Source of the DNA: Thioclava marina
GTDB lineage: Bacteria > Pseudomonadota > Alphaproteobacteria > Rhodobacterales > Rhodobacteraceae
Direction of reading: 5' to 3'
Assembly: GCF_002020135.1 (NCBI RefSeq)
Contig: NZ_MPZS01000001.1
Span: forward strand, 558,001 to 622,000
DNA length: 64,000 bases
The position numbers and the translations under genes were made by a program. This document shows, one piece after another, positions 36,456-44,782 of this stretch. Positions within the stretch are counted from its first letter, which is position 1. Each line of letters begins with the position of its first letter. Under the pieces are notes generated by a model. That model worked only from the letters and a program-made list of their open reading frames with translations. It ran no database searches and was not told the origin of the DNA.

Positions 36456-37844
36456 TTATTTCACGATCGTCTCCGGCCCCATCGCCATCGTCGGCAGCCA
36501 GGTCGAGAGGAACGGCACATAGGTTATCAGGATCAGGAAGACGAAGAGCACCGCAAGGAACGGCGCGGCCGCCTTCACGACCCGCATGATCGGCATCCCC
36601 GCCACCCCGGAGGTCACGAAGAGGTTCAGACCCACCGGCGGCGTGATCATCCCGATCTCCATGTTTACCACCATGATGATACCCAGATGGATCGGGTCGA
36701 TCCCCAGTTCCATCGCGATCGGAAACACCAGCGGCGCGACGATCAGGATCAACCCCGAGGGCTCCATGAACTGCCCGCCGATCAGCAGGATCACGTTGAC
36801 GATCACGAGGAACATGATCTTGCCGAGCCCCGCGCCGATCATCGCCTCTGTGATCTTCTGCGGGATCTGCTCGTCGGTGAGCACGTGCTTGAGGATCAGT
36901 GCGTTGGCGATGATGAACATCAGCGTGATCGTCAGCTTGCCCGCCTCGAACAGCGTGTCGCGGGTGGCCTTGTGCCAGAACACCTCAAGGATCGCCTGCG
37001 GCCGTTGCAGCAGCGAGAGCTTCGTCTCGCCCTGATCGAGCGGTCCCATGTCGCGATAGATGAAATTCGCCACGATCCAGGCATAGACGGCGGCGACGGC
37101 CGCGGCCTCGGTCGGGGTGAAGATACCGCCGGTGATGCCGGGGATGCCGTAGAGGCCGACCATGATGATCACGATCAACATCAGCCCCCAGAACGCATCG
37201 CGGAAGCTCGCCCAGACCTCGCCCCAGCCCAGCCAGTCGCCTTTGGGCAGGTTGCGGCGGATCGCGATGAAGAGGATCGTCGCCATCAGCATCAGGCCGG
37301 CGAGAATGCCGGGGATGACGCCCGCGAGGAACATCCGGCCGACCGAGACATCGGTCGCCGAGGCGTAGACCACCATCACGATCGAGGGCGGGATCAGGAT
37401 GCCGAGCGTGCCGGCGTTACAGATCACGCCAGCGGCGAAATCCTTCGAATAGCCGACCTGCCGCATCGCCGCGATCACGATCGAGCCGATGGCGACCACC
37501 GTCGCGGGGCTCGAGCCCGACAGCGCCGCGAAGAGCATGCAGGCAAAGACGCCCGCGATCGCCAGACCGCCCGGGAAATGCCCCACCACGGCGATTGCGA
37601 AGCGGATGATGCGCTTGGCCACGCCGCCCGTCGACATGAAGGACGAGGCGAGGATGAAGAACGGGATCGCCAGCAGCGTCGCGTGGTTGTCCATCGCATC
37701 ATAAAGCGACTGCGCGATCGAGGCGAGCGAGGCATCCGAGAAGATCAGCAGAAACAGCGTCGAGGCGAGGCCCAGCGAGACCGCGATCGGCACGCCGACC
37801 AGCATGAAGCCGACCACCATCAGAAAGAGGAAAAGGATATCCAT
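36456..37844 (-). CDS. dctM: TRAP transporter large permease (DctM)
   Basis: 462 residues, about 12 transmembrane segments. Typical DctM text: LVGVPIAVSLGLAS, LLAIPFFILASSFMSTGGVAKRIIRFA, GSSPATVVAIGSIVIAAMRQ, GVICNAGTLGILIPPSIVMVVYA and the late MEIGMITPPVGLNLFVTSGVA. It is the ion-coupled transport subunit working with the DctP binding protein and DctQ. Three bases separate it from dctQ. A strong terminator follows. Confidence 0.96.
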   Translation of the reverse strand: MDILFLFLMVVGFMLVGVPIAVSLGLASTLFLLIFSDASLASIAQSLYDAMDNHATLLAIPFFILASSFMSTGGVAKRIIRFAIAVVGHFPGGLAIAGVFACMLFAALSGSSPATVVAIGSIVIAAMRQVGYSKDFAAGVICNAGTLGILIPPSIVMVVYASATDVSVGRMFLAGVIPGILAGLMLMATILFIAIRRNLPKGDWLGWGEVWASFRDAFWGLMLIVIIMVGLYGIPGITGGIFTPTEAAAVAAVYAWIVANFIYRDMGPLDQGETKLSLLQRPQAILEVFWHKATRDTLFEAGKLTITLMFIIANALILKHVLTDEQIPQKITEAMIGAGLGKIMFLVIVNVILLIGGQFMEPSGLILIVAPLVFPIAMELGIDPIHLGIIMVVNMEIGMITPPVGLNLFVTSGVAGMPIMRVVKAAAPFLAVLFVFLILITYVPFLSTWLPTMAMGPETIVK

Positions 37845-37847
37845 GCC

Positions 37848-38531
37848 TCAGTCGTCCTTGTTCATATGGGCCACATCGGCCACCTGGTCCTCGGCCTCGT
37901 GGCTCACGATCAGCGCCGAGCGCTTGCCGAGCGCGATGCCGATCCCCGCCTGCACGAAGCGGATCAGCAGGAGGCCGACCCCGAAGGGCAGGATGAAATA
38001 GGGGATGAAACGGGGCAGCTTGTCATAGGCCTCGCCCTGATTGACGAGGTTGCCCAGCCAGACCGCGAGCCCATGCGCCATCGGCACCTGGTCGGTCTCG
38101 TAGAAGGCACGGTCGCGGGTCTGGATGAAGCCGGTCGGGAACCAGCGCCCGCCCGTCTGCTCGAGCCCCGCGAAGGGCGCCCAGTAATCCCATGCGCCTT
38201 TCATCAGCAAAGCCGCGTACAGGATGCACAGAGCCGCCGCCAGCAGGCCCATGACCCGGCGCGGCCCCGGGCGCATCATGTTGATCACCGCGTCGACGCC
38301 CAGATGCGCGGTGACCTTCACCGCGTAGGACATGCCCAGAAGAACCAGCCAGGCAAAGAGGATCAGCGTCACCTCCAGCCCCCAGATCAGCGAGGAGTTG
38401 AAGACATAGCGCAGCACCACATTGACGAATGTGACCAGGGTCATCACGCCGAGGATCAGCGCGATCAGGGTCTCTTCGGCATGGTGGATGGCGCGCGCGA
38501 GGGCGGAGCGCGGCTCGTAACGCTGCGACAT
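37848..38531 (-). CDS. dctQ: TRAP transporter small permease (DctQ)
   Basis: 227 residues with four transmembrane segments, matching the DctQ layout: EETLIALILGVMTLVTFVNVVLRYVFNSSLIWGLEVTLILFAWLVLLGMSYAVK, AVINMMRPGPRRVMGLLAAAL, and FIPYFILPFGVGLLLIRFVQAGI. It is longer than the shortest DctQ proteins because of an insertion between helices 3 and 4. Small membrane subunit that bridges binding protein and DctM. Between dctP and dctM. Confidence 0.93.
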   Translation of the reverse strand: MSQRYEPRSALARAIHHAEETLIALILGVMTLVTFVNVVLRYVFNSSLIWGLEVTLILFAWLVLLGMSYAVKVTAHLGVDAVINMMRPGPRRVMGLLAAALCILYAALLMKGAWDYWAPFAGLEQTGGRWFPTGFIQTRDRAFYETDQVPMAHGLAVWLGNLVNQGEAYDKLPRFIPYFILPFGVGLLLIRFVQAGIGIALGKRSALIVSHEAEDQVADVAHMNKDD

Positions 38532-38637
38532 GAGGCTCTCCTTGCTTGGCGGAGTAATGGGCGCGCGCGATGTGTGGGGGCCGCGCGCGCCGGGGAACGG
38601 GCAAGACCCTGCGAGGCCTGCCCGTTCGGGGTTCCGA

Positions 38638-39648
38638 TCAGTGCTTGGCGTTGATCGCCTGGGCCGCGTCGATGTTTTCCTGGCCCACGTCGTCCTTGAA
38701 CTGATCCCAGACCGGCTTCATCACATCGACCCATTGCTGACGCTGCTCGGGGGTCAGTTCGCGGATCACGCCGCCGGCGTCGATGATCGACTGCTTCGAG
38801 TTCGCTTCGACCTCGTTGATCGCAGCGTTACGCTCGACGGTGACCTCATGCAGGATAGTCGCGATCTGATCGCGGATCGCCGGATCGAGGCTTTCCCACC
38901 AGTCGACCGAGGTCACGACCATGTAGTCGAGCAGGCCGTGGTTGGTCTCGGTGGTGCCGTCCTGAACTTCGTAGAACTTCTGGCCGTAGATGTTCGACCA
39001 GGTGTTCTCCTGCCCGTCGACGACGCCCGTCTGAAGCGCACCATAGACTTCCGAGAAGGCCATCGGCTGCGGCGAGGCGTCAAGCGCCTTCATCTGGGCG
39101 ATCAGCACGTCGGAGGGCTGGACGCGGAATTTCAGACCCGCAGCATCGCCCGGCACCAGCAGAGGCTTGTTGGCCGAGAACTGCTTCAGGCCCGAATGCC
39201 AGAACTCGAGACCCTGCAGACCGCGACGCACCATCGCGTTCTTCATGCCCTGACCGATTTCCGAATTCTGGAACTCGTCCACGGCATCCATGTTCTTGAA
39301 CATGAAGGGCAGGTCGAAGATGCGGTAAGTCTTGGTGAAGGTCTCGAATTTCGACAGCGACGGCGCCGCCATCTGAACGTCGCCCTGAAGCATCGCCTCG
39401 AGAACCTGGTCATCGTTGTAGAGCGTCGAGTTCGGGTAGACCTCGACACAGGCCTTGCCGTCCATCTCGGCGTTCACGCGCTTGGCGAACAGCGATGCGG
39501 CGATCCCTTTGGGGTGCTTGTCGGTATTGGTGACGTGGCTGAACTTGATGACCATTTCGCCATCGTCGCAGCCTTCCGGATTGGCCATGGCGATACCGGC
39601 CGAAGCCACGAGGGCGAGCGCCGAAATGGCGGCGGTGAATTTCTTCAT
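38638..39648 (-). CDS. dctP: TRAP transporter periplasmic binding protein (DctP family)
   Basis: 336 residues with a Sec signal peptide (MKKFTAAISALALVASAGIAMA) and a GGGAGGAAAAC ribosome site. VIKFSHVTNTDKHPKGIAASLFAKRVNAEMDGKACVEVYPNSTLYNDDQVLEAMLQGDVQMAAPS is textbook DctP; the conserved carboxylate-binding Arg is in GLKFRVQPSDVLIAQ, followed by the QTGVVDGQENTWSN segment. Together with the upstream dctBD pair, C4-dicarboxylates (succinate, malate, fumarate) are the likely ligands. One Cys pair (EGCDDG, KACVEV) may be a disulfide. Confidence 0.95.
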   Translation of the reverse strand: MKKFTAAISALALVASAGIAMANPEGCDDGEMVIKFSHVTNTDKHPKGIAASLFAKRVNAEMDGKACVEVYPNSTLYNDDQVLEAMLQGDVQMAAPSLSKFETFTKTYRIFDLPFMFKNMDAVDEFQNSEIGQGMKNAMVRRGLQGLEFWHSGLKQFSANKPLLVPGDAAGLKFRVQPSDVLIAQMKALDASPQPMAFSEVYGALQTGVVDGQENTWSNIYGQKFYEVQDGTTETNHGLLDYMVVTSVDWWESLDPAIRDQIATILHEVTVERNAAINEVEANSKQSIIDAGGVIRELTPEQRQQWVDVMKPVWDQFKDDVGQENIDAAQAINAKH

Positions 39649-39815
39649 GTTTTCCTCCCGAAAATCAGTCCGTGCCGGTCCTCCCCGGCATTGGCGCCAG
39701 CAAAAAGCCGCCGGCGCATGGGATCAACAATTTCGTGAAAGCATTGTGACGCAGGTCATTTTCTTATTCGTTTCAATGACCTGCAGACCGAGGCTAACAA
39801 CTCCCCGCTGCGTGC

Positions 39816-39835
39816 ATGTGCGGAATTCCGCACAT
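39816..39835. promoter_or_regulatory. 20-bp perfect palindrome upstream of dctP, candidate DctD binding site
   Basis: ATGTGCGGAATTCCGCACAT, perfectly self-complementary, in the gap between the dctD stop and the dctP start, about 170 bases upstream of dctP. Its TGTGCGG...CCGCACA arms look like the DctD upstream activator sites described for rhizobial dctA (recalled, not checked). I could not find a convincing sigma-54 -24/-12 element between it and dctP; the closest (GGCGGCTTTTTGCT, minus strand near 39700-39715) has wrong spacing. Confidence 0.65.
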
Positions 39836-39890
39836 CCAACCACCGCCCGATGCGAGATTTCGCCACGAGTCGCCTCGCATGGCGCGGCGC

Positions 39891-41120
39891 CTAGCCGCGG
39901 TAATCCTCGGGACGCAAACCATGCCGCGTGAGCTTGTCATAGAAGGTCTTGCGCGGCAGGCGCAGCGCGGCCGCCGCCTCGGTCGCATTGCCCTTCGCGC
40001 GCGCCAGCGCCTCGGCCAGCAGCGACTTCTCGACCGCGGCCATCCTCTCGGCAAGGCCCAGCTCGGCCGCCGGTTCGGTCTCCGCATCCAGCCCCATCGC
40101 GAAACGCATGGCTTCGGACATCAGCGCGCGGGCATTGCCGGGCCAGTCGCGCGCCATCAGCTGCGCGGTCAGTTCCGGTGGAATGTCAGGCACCCGCAGG
40201 TTCGCCTGCTCGCAGGCGGTCGCGACGTAGTGCCGAAAGAGCGCCGGGATGTCCTCGGGTCGCTCCGAGAGCGAGGGAATGCGCACCTTGAGCGCCTCCA
40301 GCCGCCAATAGAGATCGGGATGGAACCGCCCCGCGCGCGCCTCGCCCGGAAGATCGCGATAGGTCCCCGCGATGAGGCGCGTGGCGGGGCGGGTCTCCAG
40401 CAGTTCGATCAGCGCGAATTGCGCGGGTTGTGGAAGGTCGGCCACCTCGTCGAGATATAGGGTTCCCCCCTCGGCCTGCGCAAAACCCGCCTCGAGCCCC
40501 GCGACGTCCAACCCCGCCGCGGCGAGCTTGACGAAGGGTCGCCGCGCGCTGGTCGAGAGCAGGTGGATCACCTCGGCAAGCTTCGAATTGCCCGCCCCGG
40601 GCGCTCCGGTGATCAGCACCTCCGCCCCCGAACGTGCCGCACGCCGGGCCGCCTCGCGCAACCCCTCGGCCACCGGCGAGTCGCCTACGAGAATTCGCGA
40701 CGCCGCATCGCCGCGCTTGCCGGCCGCGCGCGAAAACCGCGCCTCCATCACGCGTGCACGGGTTTCAAGCGCCTTCTCGACCACGGCCAGCAAATCTTTG
40801 CCCGAACATGGTTTTTCAAGAAAATCAAAGGCACCCCCCGCCATTGCGCGCACCGCCATGGGCACGTCGGCCTCGCCGGTCAGCAATACCACCGGCAGCT
40901 CGGGATCGGCCTTCTGCACGAGATCGAGGAGCGCGAACCCGTCCTTGCCCGGCATCCGGATATCGGTGACCACCACGCCCTCGAACTCGGTCGAGATATG
41001 GTCCTTGGCCTCGATATAGCTGCCTGCCAGCGTGGGGCGCAGTCCCGCAAGCTCGAGCGTCTGGCCCAACGCCTCGCGCACCGCCCGATCGTCATCGACA
41101 AAGAGAACCCGCCGCATCAT
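39891..41120 (-). CDS. dctD: DctD-type NtrC-family response regulator lacking the GAFTGA loop
   Basis: 409 residues. Receiver domain 1-120 with acidic pocket (FVDDD), phosphoacceptor Asp53 (VVVTDIRMPG) and Lys103 (FLEKP). The AAA+ domain (~142-345) is degenerate: the Walker A place reads ITGAPGAGNSKLAE where ITGESGTGKE is expected, so the usual Lys is Asn. The stretch that normally carries ELFGHxxGAFTGA is missing, PFVKLAAAGLDVAGLEAGFAQAEGG joining directly to Walker B TLYLDEVADLP. Fis-type HTH at ~365-400 (KGNATEAAAALRLPRKTFYDKLTRHGL) is intact. It pairs with dctB (ATGA overlap) ahead of dctPQM. Without GAFTGA it should not activate sigma-54 polymerase in the classical way. Confidence 0.9.
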   Translation of the reverse strand: MMRRVLFVDDDRAVREALGQTLELAGLRPTLAGSYIEAKDHISTEFEGVVVTDIRMPGKDGFALLDLVQKADPELPVVLLTGEADVPMAVRAMAGGAFDFLEKPCSGKDLLAVVEKALETRARVMEARFSRAAGKRGDAASRILVGDSPVAEGLREAARRAARSGAEVLITGAPGAGNSKLAEVIHLLSTSARRPFVKLAAAGLDVAGLEAGFAQAEGGTLYLDEVADLPQPAQFALIELLETRPATRLIAGTYRDLPGEARAGRFHPDLYWRLEALKVRIPSLSERPEDIPALFRHYVATACEQANLRVPDIPPELTAQLMARDWPGNARALMSEAMRFAMGLDAETEPAAELGLAERMAAVEKSLLAEALARAKGNATEAAAALRLPRKTFYDKLTRHGLRPEDYRG

Positions 41121-42868
41121 GCCCTGACCTCGTGTCGCATCGCCTCGCGCTCGACGGCTTCGCGCAGATCGACCGTGAAGATCGCCCCGCCCTCGGGCGC
41201 ATTCTCGCCGCGCAGATTGCCGCCAAAGCCCTGCACCAGCCCATAGGAGATCGACAGGCCGAGGCCAAGCCCCTCGGCCGAGCCTGCTTCCTTGGTCGAA
41301 TAGAACGGATCGAAGATGCGTTCGGGATCGACGATGCCCGGGCCGGTGTCGCGCAGGGTGAGGCGGATCATGCCGCCCTCACGCGACAGGCGGATCGTGA
41401 TGCGCCGCACGGGCTGGTCTTCCATCGCCTCGATCGCATTGGAGAGCAGGTTGATCACGACCTGACTCAGGCGCACCTCGCCCCCCATCACGATCGCAGG
41501 GAAATCGGGGCGTTGCCAGTCGACGCTGACACCCGATTTGACAAGTCGCTGATCGAGCATCTCAAGCGCGCTTTCGACCACCGCCGCGAGCCCCACGCGG
41601 CTCGCCGGTTCGCTTTCCTGCCGCGCGAAGGCGCGCAGGTTGCGAATGATGCGCCCCATCCGATGCGCCATCCCGCCGATCTTGCCGAGCGTCTCGCCCG
41701 CCTCCTCGGATCGGCCCCGGCTCAGCAGCAGCTCGGCATTCTCGGCATAAGAAGAGATCGCCATCAGCGGCTGGTTCAATTCGTGACTGATCCCCGCCGA
41801 CATCTGCCCGAGTGCCGAAAGCTTGCCCGCCTGAACGAGTTCGGCCTGCGTGCGCCGCAACTCCTCGTTGGCACTCGAGAGCTCCGCCGTTCGCTCCGCG
41901 ACGCGGGCCTCCAGCGCGGCATTGGCCTCGGCCAGCGCGCGACGGCGCTCCCAGAGCGCGAAGATCACCGCGCCGACCGCAAGGAGCCCCGCGGCCGTGG
42001 ACAGCGCCGCAAGCCGCGCCGAGCGCAACACCGGATCGGCCGCGGCAAGCGCATGGCCTTCCATCCCGATCACCGGCAGATCGCGCGAAACCTCCAGCGC
42101 GGGACCAGCGAGAGAACCCGCCCCCGAGACCAGTTCGCGCCCCCCGAGATCGCGCCGGTGAAGCTGGATCACCCCGGCGATCGACCCGGCCGGATACAGC
42201 GCCGCATCGGGCGCCGCGCCACGCTCGGTCAGCAGCACCAGATCGGTACGGTTGGCGAGAAAGCTCACCCCCTCCGCATCGGTGAACCAGACCGGGACCG
42301 GGTTGCCGCGCCCTTCGGCTTCGACATCCTCGGCCGAAAGCCGTAGCAAGACGATACCATCCACCGCCCCCGATGCCCCGAAGACCGGCGCGGCAAAGGT
42401 GAAAAGCCGCGCGCCCGTCGCCGGGTCGACGAAATGATCCGATCCGGTCGCGCCCTGCGCCGCACGCGCCAATGCCCGGCTCATCACGATCCGTTCGGAG
42501 GCGTCCACCGGACCGGCGAGAACCGCGCCATCGGGCGCGATCAGCCAGATGTCGCGTGCACCCGCATGATCGGCAAGCCGTTGCAGCGTCAGGCTTACCG
42601 CCGCATCGCGCCAGTCGCCCGCCGCGCGCCCCTCCCGCGCAAAGCTCTCGGCCAGCGCCACCACCTCGGGGTGATCGGCCGCCAGAACCGCGACCTCGCG
42701 GAATTGCAAGAGCGCCGCAACCAAGCGGTCGGAGGCCAGCCGCAGGTCGGACGCGCCCTGCGTCGCGATCCGCGCCAGCCCGTCGCGCGCCGAGACCCGC
42801 CAGACCCCGATCGAAGCGGTCAGCGTCAGACCGATCCAGATGATCAAAATGGCAACGCGCCCCAGCAT
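41117..42868 (-). CDS. dctB: DctB-type sensor histidine kinase
   Basis: 583 residues from the ATG at 42868, with GGAGG nine bases upstream; a longer frame to 42955 lacks such a site. Membrane helix AILIIWIGLTLTASIGVW, a periplasmic double-PAS/dCache region (~30-290), second helix LSTAAGLLAVGAVIFALW, then a coiled coil (ANAALEARVAERTAELSSANEELRRTQAELVQ). H-box SAGISHELNQPLMAISSYAENA, N-box VVINLLSNAIEA, G1 LRDTGPGI and G2 EGLGLGLSISYGLV are all present. This is the DctB layout for periplasmic C4-dicarboxylate sensing. Stop overlaps the dctD start. Confidence 0.93.
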   Translation of the reverse strand: MLGRVAILIIWIGLTLTASIGVWRVSARDGLARIATQGASDLRLASDRLVAALLQFREVAVLAADHPEVVALAESFAREGRAAGDWRDAAVSLTLQRLADHAGARDIWLIAPDGAVLAGPVDASERIVMSRALARAAQGATGSDHFVDPATGARLFTFAAPVFGASGAVDGIVLLRLSAEDVEAEGRGNPVPVWFTDAEGVSFLANRTDLVLLTERGAAPDAALYPAGSIAGVIQLHRRDLGGRELVSGAGSLAGPALEVSRDLPVIGMEGHALAAADPVLRSARLAALSTAAGLLAVGAVIFALWERRRALAEANAALEARVAERTAELSSANEELRRTQAELVQAGKLSALGQMSAGISHELNQPLMAISSYAENAELLLSRGRSEEAGETLGKIGGMAHRMGRIIRNLRAFARQESEPASRVGLAAVVESALEMLDQRLVKSGVSVDWQRPDFPAIVMGGEVRLSQVVINLLSNAIEAMEDQPVRRITIRLSREGGMIRLTLRDTGPGIVDPERIFDPFYSTKEAGSAEGLGLGLSISYGLVQGFGGNLRGENAPEGGAIFTVDLREAVEREAMRHEVRA

Positions 42869-42975
42869 CGCGACCCTCCTGCCCTTTCGTGAGGCTTCGC
42901 GCGATCCGATGCAAGCCAAGCCTTGCATCACGCGCCGCCATCGGGCCAACTGCACCTGCCAAGACCGGAGCGTGC

Positions 42976-44166
42976 ATGCAGATCCTCTCCCAATCCCCGC
43001 TCGATCCCGATTTCGTCCAGAATCCCTACCCGTTCTATGACCGCGTCCGCCAGGGCGGGCCTTTCGTTGTCTGGCCTGAATACGGGTTCCGGGTCACCGC
43101 GCGCGCCGCGATCGTGGGCATGGCCCTGCGCGATCGCCGCATGGGACGCGAGGCGCCGTCCGATCAGGCGGTCGACATTCCGAGCCATCTCGAACCCTTC
43201 TACGCCATCGAGCGCCATTCGATGCTCGAACTGGAGGCCCCGCGCCACACGAGGCTGCGCAAGCTGGTCGCCAAGGCCTTCACGTCGGGCCGCATCGCGG
43301 CGATGGAAGAGCAGATCGTGGCGCTCTCAAACCGGCTGATCGACGCGATGCCCGAAGGTGGCTGCGATCTGCTGGAGCATTTCGCCAAGCCCCTGCCGGT
43401 GATCGTGATCTCACGGCTTCTCGGCGTGCCGGAAACGGATGGCCCGCAGCTTCTCGCCTGGTCGAACGCGATGGTGCAGATGTATCAGGCGCGCCGCGAT
43501 GTCAGCCTCGAGGAAGAAGCCGCGAAGGCGTCGGCGGAGTTTGCCGCCTATCTTGGCGCGCTGATCGAAGCGCGGCGCAAATCGCCCGGCGATGACCTGA
43601 TCTCGGAGCTGATCGCGGTCGAGGAAGAGGGCACGCATCTGAGCCGCGATGAGCTGATCTCCACGGTGATCTTGCTCCTGAACGCGGGCCATGAAGCGAC
43701 CGTGCACATGATCGGAAACGGGGTGAAAACCCTGATCGAACAGAGCATCGCGCCGCATTGGCTGGAGCGTGAGCGGATCGAGGGCACGATCGAAGAACTC
43801 TTGCGCTTCGATCCCCCGCTCCATCTTTTCACCCGCTGGCTTTACGAGGACATGGAGTTTCAGGGACAGGTTCTGAGAAAGGGAGAGCGGGTCGGCCTGC
43901 TGCTCGCAGGGGCAAACCGCGATCCCTCCGCCTGGGACGATCCGAGCGTCTTCGACGCCTCCCGCCCGGTACGCACCAATTTCAGCTTCGGCGCGGGGGC
44001 GCATTTCTGCATCGGCGCACCGCTTGCGCGGCTCGAACTGCGCATCGCAATCCCGATGCTGTTTGCGCGCCTGCGCGATCTGTCCCTGCCGCGCCGCCCC
44101 TATTATGCCGATCTCTACCATTTCCACGGGTTGGAGCGGCTTGAAGTCAGCTATTCCAAGGCCTGA
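42976..44166 (+). CDS. Cytochrome P450
   Basis: 396 residues from the ATG at 42976 (CCGGAGCGTGC upstream). Soluble bacterial P450: I-helix LLLNAGHEATVHMIGNGV (the oxygen-activating A/G-x-E-A-T), K-helix ExxR-like GTIEELLRFDPPLHLFTRW, and the heme-ligand loop FSFGAGAHFCIGAPLARLEL. No membrane anchor. Substrate unknown; the C-helix His-Thr-Arg motif (LEAPRHTRLRKLVAKAFT) is normal. No ferredoxin or ferredoxin reductase is adjacent, although a ferredoxin-NADP reductase lies 5 kb downstream. Divergent from dctB. Confidence 0.95.
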   Translation: MQILSQSPLDPDFVQNPYPFYDRVRQGGPFVVWPEYGFRVTARAAIVGMALRDRRMGREAPSDQAVDIPSHLEPFYAIERHSMLELEAPRHTRLRKLVAKAFTSGRIAAMEEQIVALSNRLIDAMPEGGCDLLEHFAKPLPVIVISRLLGVPETDGPQLLAWSNAMVQMYQARRDVSLEEEAAKASAEFAAYLGALIEARRKSPGDDLISELIAVEEEGTHLSRDELISTVILLLNAGHEATVHMIGNGVKTLIEQSIAPHWLERERIEGTIEELLRFDPPLHLFTRWLYEDMEFQGQVLRKGERVGLLLAGANRDPSAWDDPSVFDASRPVRTNFSFGAGAHFCIGAPLARLELRIAIPMLFARLRDLSLPRRPYYADLYHFHGLERLEVSYSKA

Positions 44167-44178
44167 ACCTTCGAACGC

Positions 44179-44640
44179 CTAGAGCGGCAATTCGGTGGTG
44201 AATTTCAACTCCTCCATCGAGAGGAGCGCGGTGACGTTGTGGATTTTCACCTCGGCGATCAGTGCCTGGTAGAAACGATCATAGGCACGCGCATTCTCGA
44301 CGCGGACCTTGAGGATGTAGTCGATATCCCCCGCAAGCCGGTGCGCCTCCATCACTTCCGGGCGCGCGCGCAGCGTGGCGAGGAATTTCTCCTGCCACGC
44401 CGCCTCATGTTCCGAGGTGCGGATCAGGACGAAGAAACAGGCATCGAAGCCGAGCGCCTCGGGGTCGAGCAACACGGTCTGTTTTCCGATCACCCCCGCA
44501 TCGCGCAGCTTGCGAATCCGGTTCCAGACCGGGGTCTTGGACGAGCCCACTTTCTTCGCGATCTCGTCGAGCGACTGGCTCGCATCCGCCTGAAGCTCGC
44601 TGAGGATTTTCCGATCCAGTTCGTCGATCCGCGCCACCAT
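44179..44640 (-). CDS. Lrp/AsnC family transcriptional regulator
   Basis: 153 residues from the ATG at 44640. N-terminal winged helix (IDELDRKILSELQADASQSLDEIAKKVGSSKTPVWNRIRKLRDAGVIG) and C-terminal RAM ligand domain (VMEAHRLAGDIDYILKVRVENARAYDRFYQAL). Divergently transcribed from the sulfate-assimilation operon starting at 44783, so it is the natural candidate to control that operon, probably in response to a sulfur compound or amino acid. Two inverted repeats lie between the genes (44688 and 44749). Confidence 0.92.
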   Translation of the reverse strand: MVARIDELDRKILSELQADASQSLDEIAKKVGSSKTPVWNRIRKLRDAGVIGKQTVLLDPEALGFDACFFVLIRTSEHEAAWQEKFLATLRARPEVMEAHRLAGDIDYILKVRVENARAYDRFYQALIAEVKIHNVTALLSMEELKFTTELPL

Positions 44641-44687
44641 TCTTCCGTCCTCGCATGTTTTGGGATTCTGTCGTCCCGGCCTTAGCC

Positions 44688-44708
44688 ATAAGGAACAAAC
44701 GTCCTTAT
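44688..44708. promoter_or_regulatory. Inverted repeat in the Lrp/cys divergent region, site 1
   Basis: ATAAGGA-ACAAACG-TCCTTAT, a perfect 7-bp inverted repeat with a 7-bp spacer, 48 bases from the Lrp-type gene start and 75 from the cys operon start. Candidate operator for the divergent regulator. Confidence 0.6.
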
Positions 44709-44748
44709 TCACAAGCCCATATGGCGCAATCATGGGATATTTTTCTAT

Positions 44749-44764
44749 ATTTACACCAGTAAAT
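44749..44764. promoter_or_regulatory. Inverted repeat in the Lrp/cys divergent region, site 2
   Basis: ATTTAC-ACCA-GTAAAT, a perfect 6-bp inverted repeat overlapping an AT-rich TATATT stretch (44746 on) that could be the -10 region of the cys operon, 19 bases before its ATG. A repressor bound here would block transcription. Confidence 0.55.
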
Positions 44765-44782
44765 GCGGAAACGGAGCGCATC

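Noticed and set aside
39690-39720. Sigma-54 promoter upstream of dctP (minus strand GGCGGCTTTTTGCT)
   Set aside because: The TTGCT half is good but the GG and GC elements are 9 rather than 10 bases apart, which normally abolishes activity.
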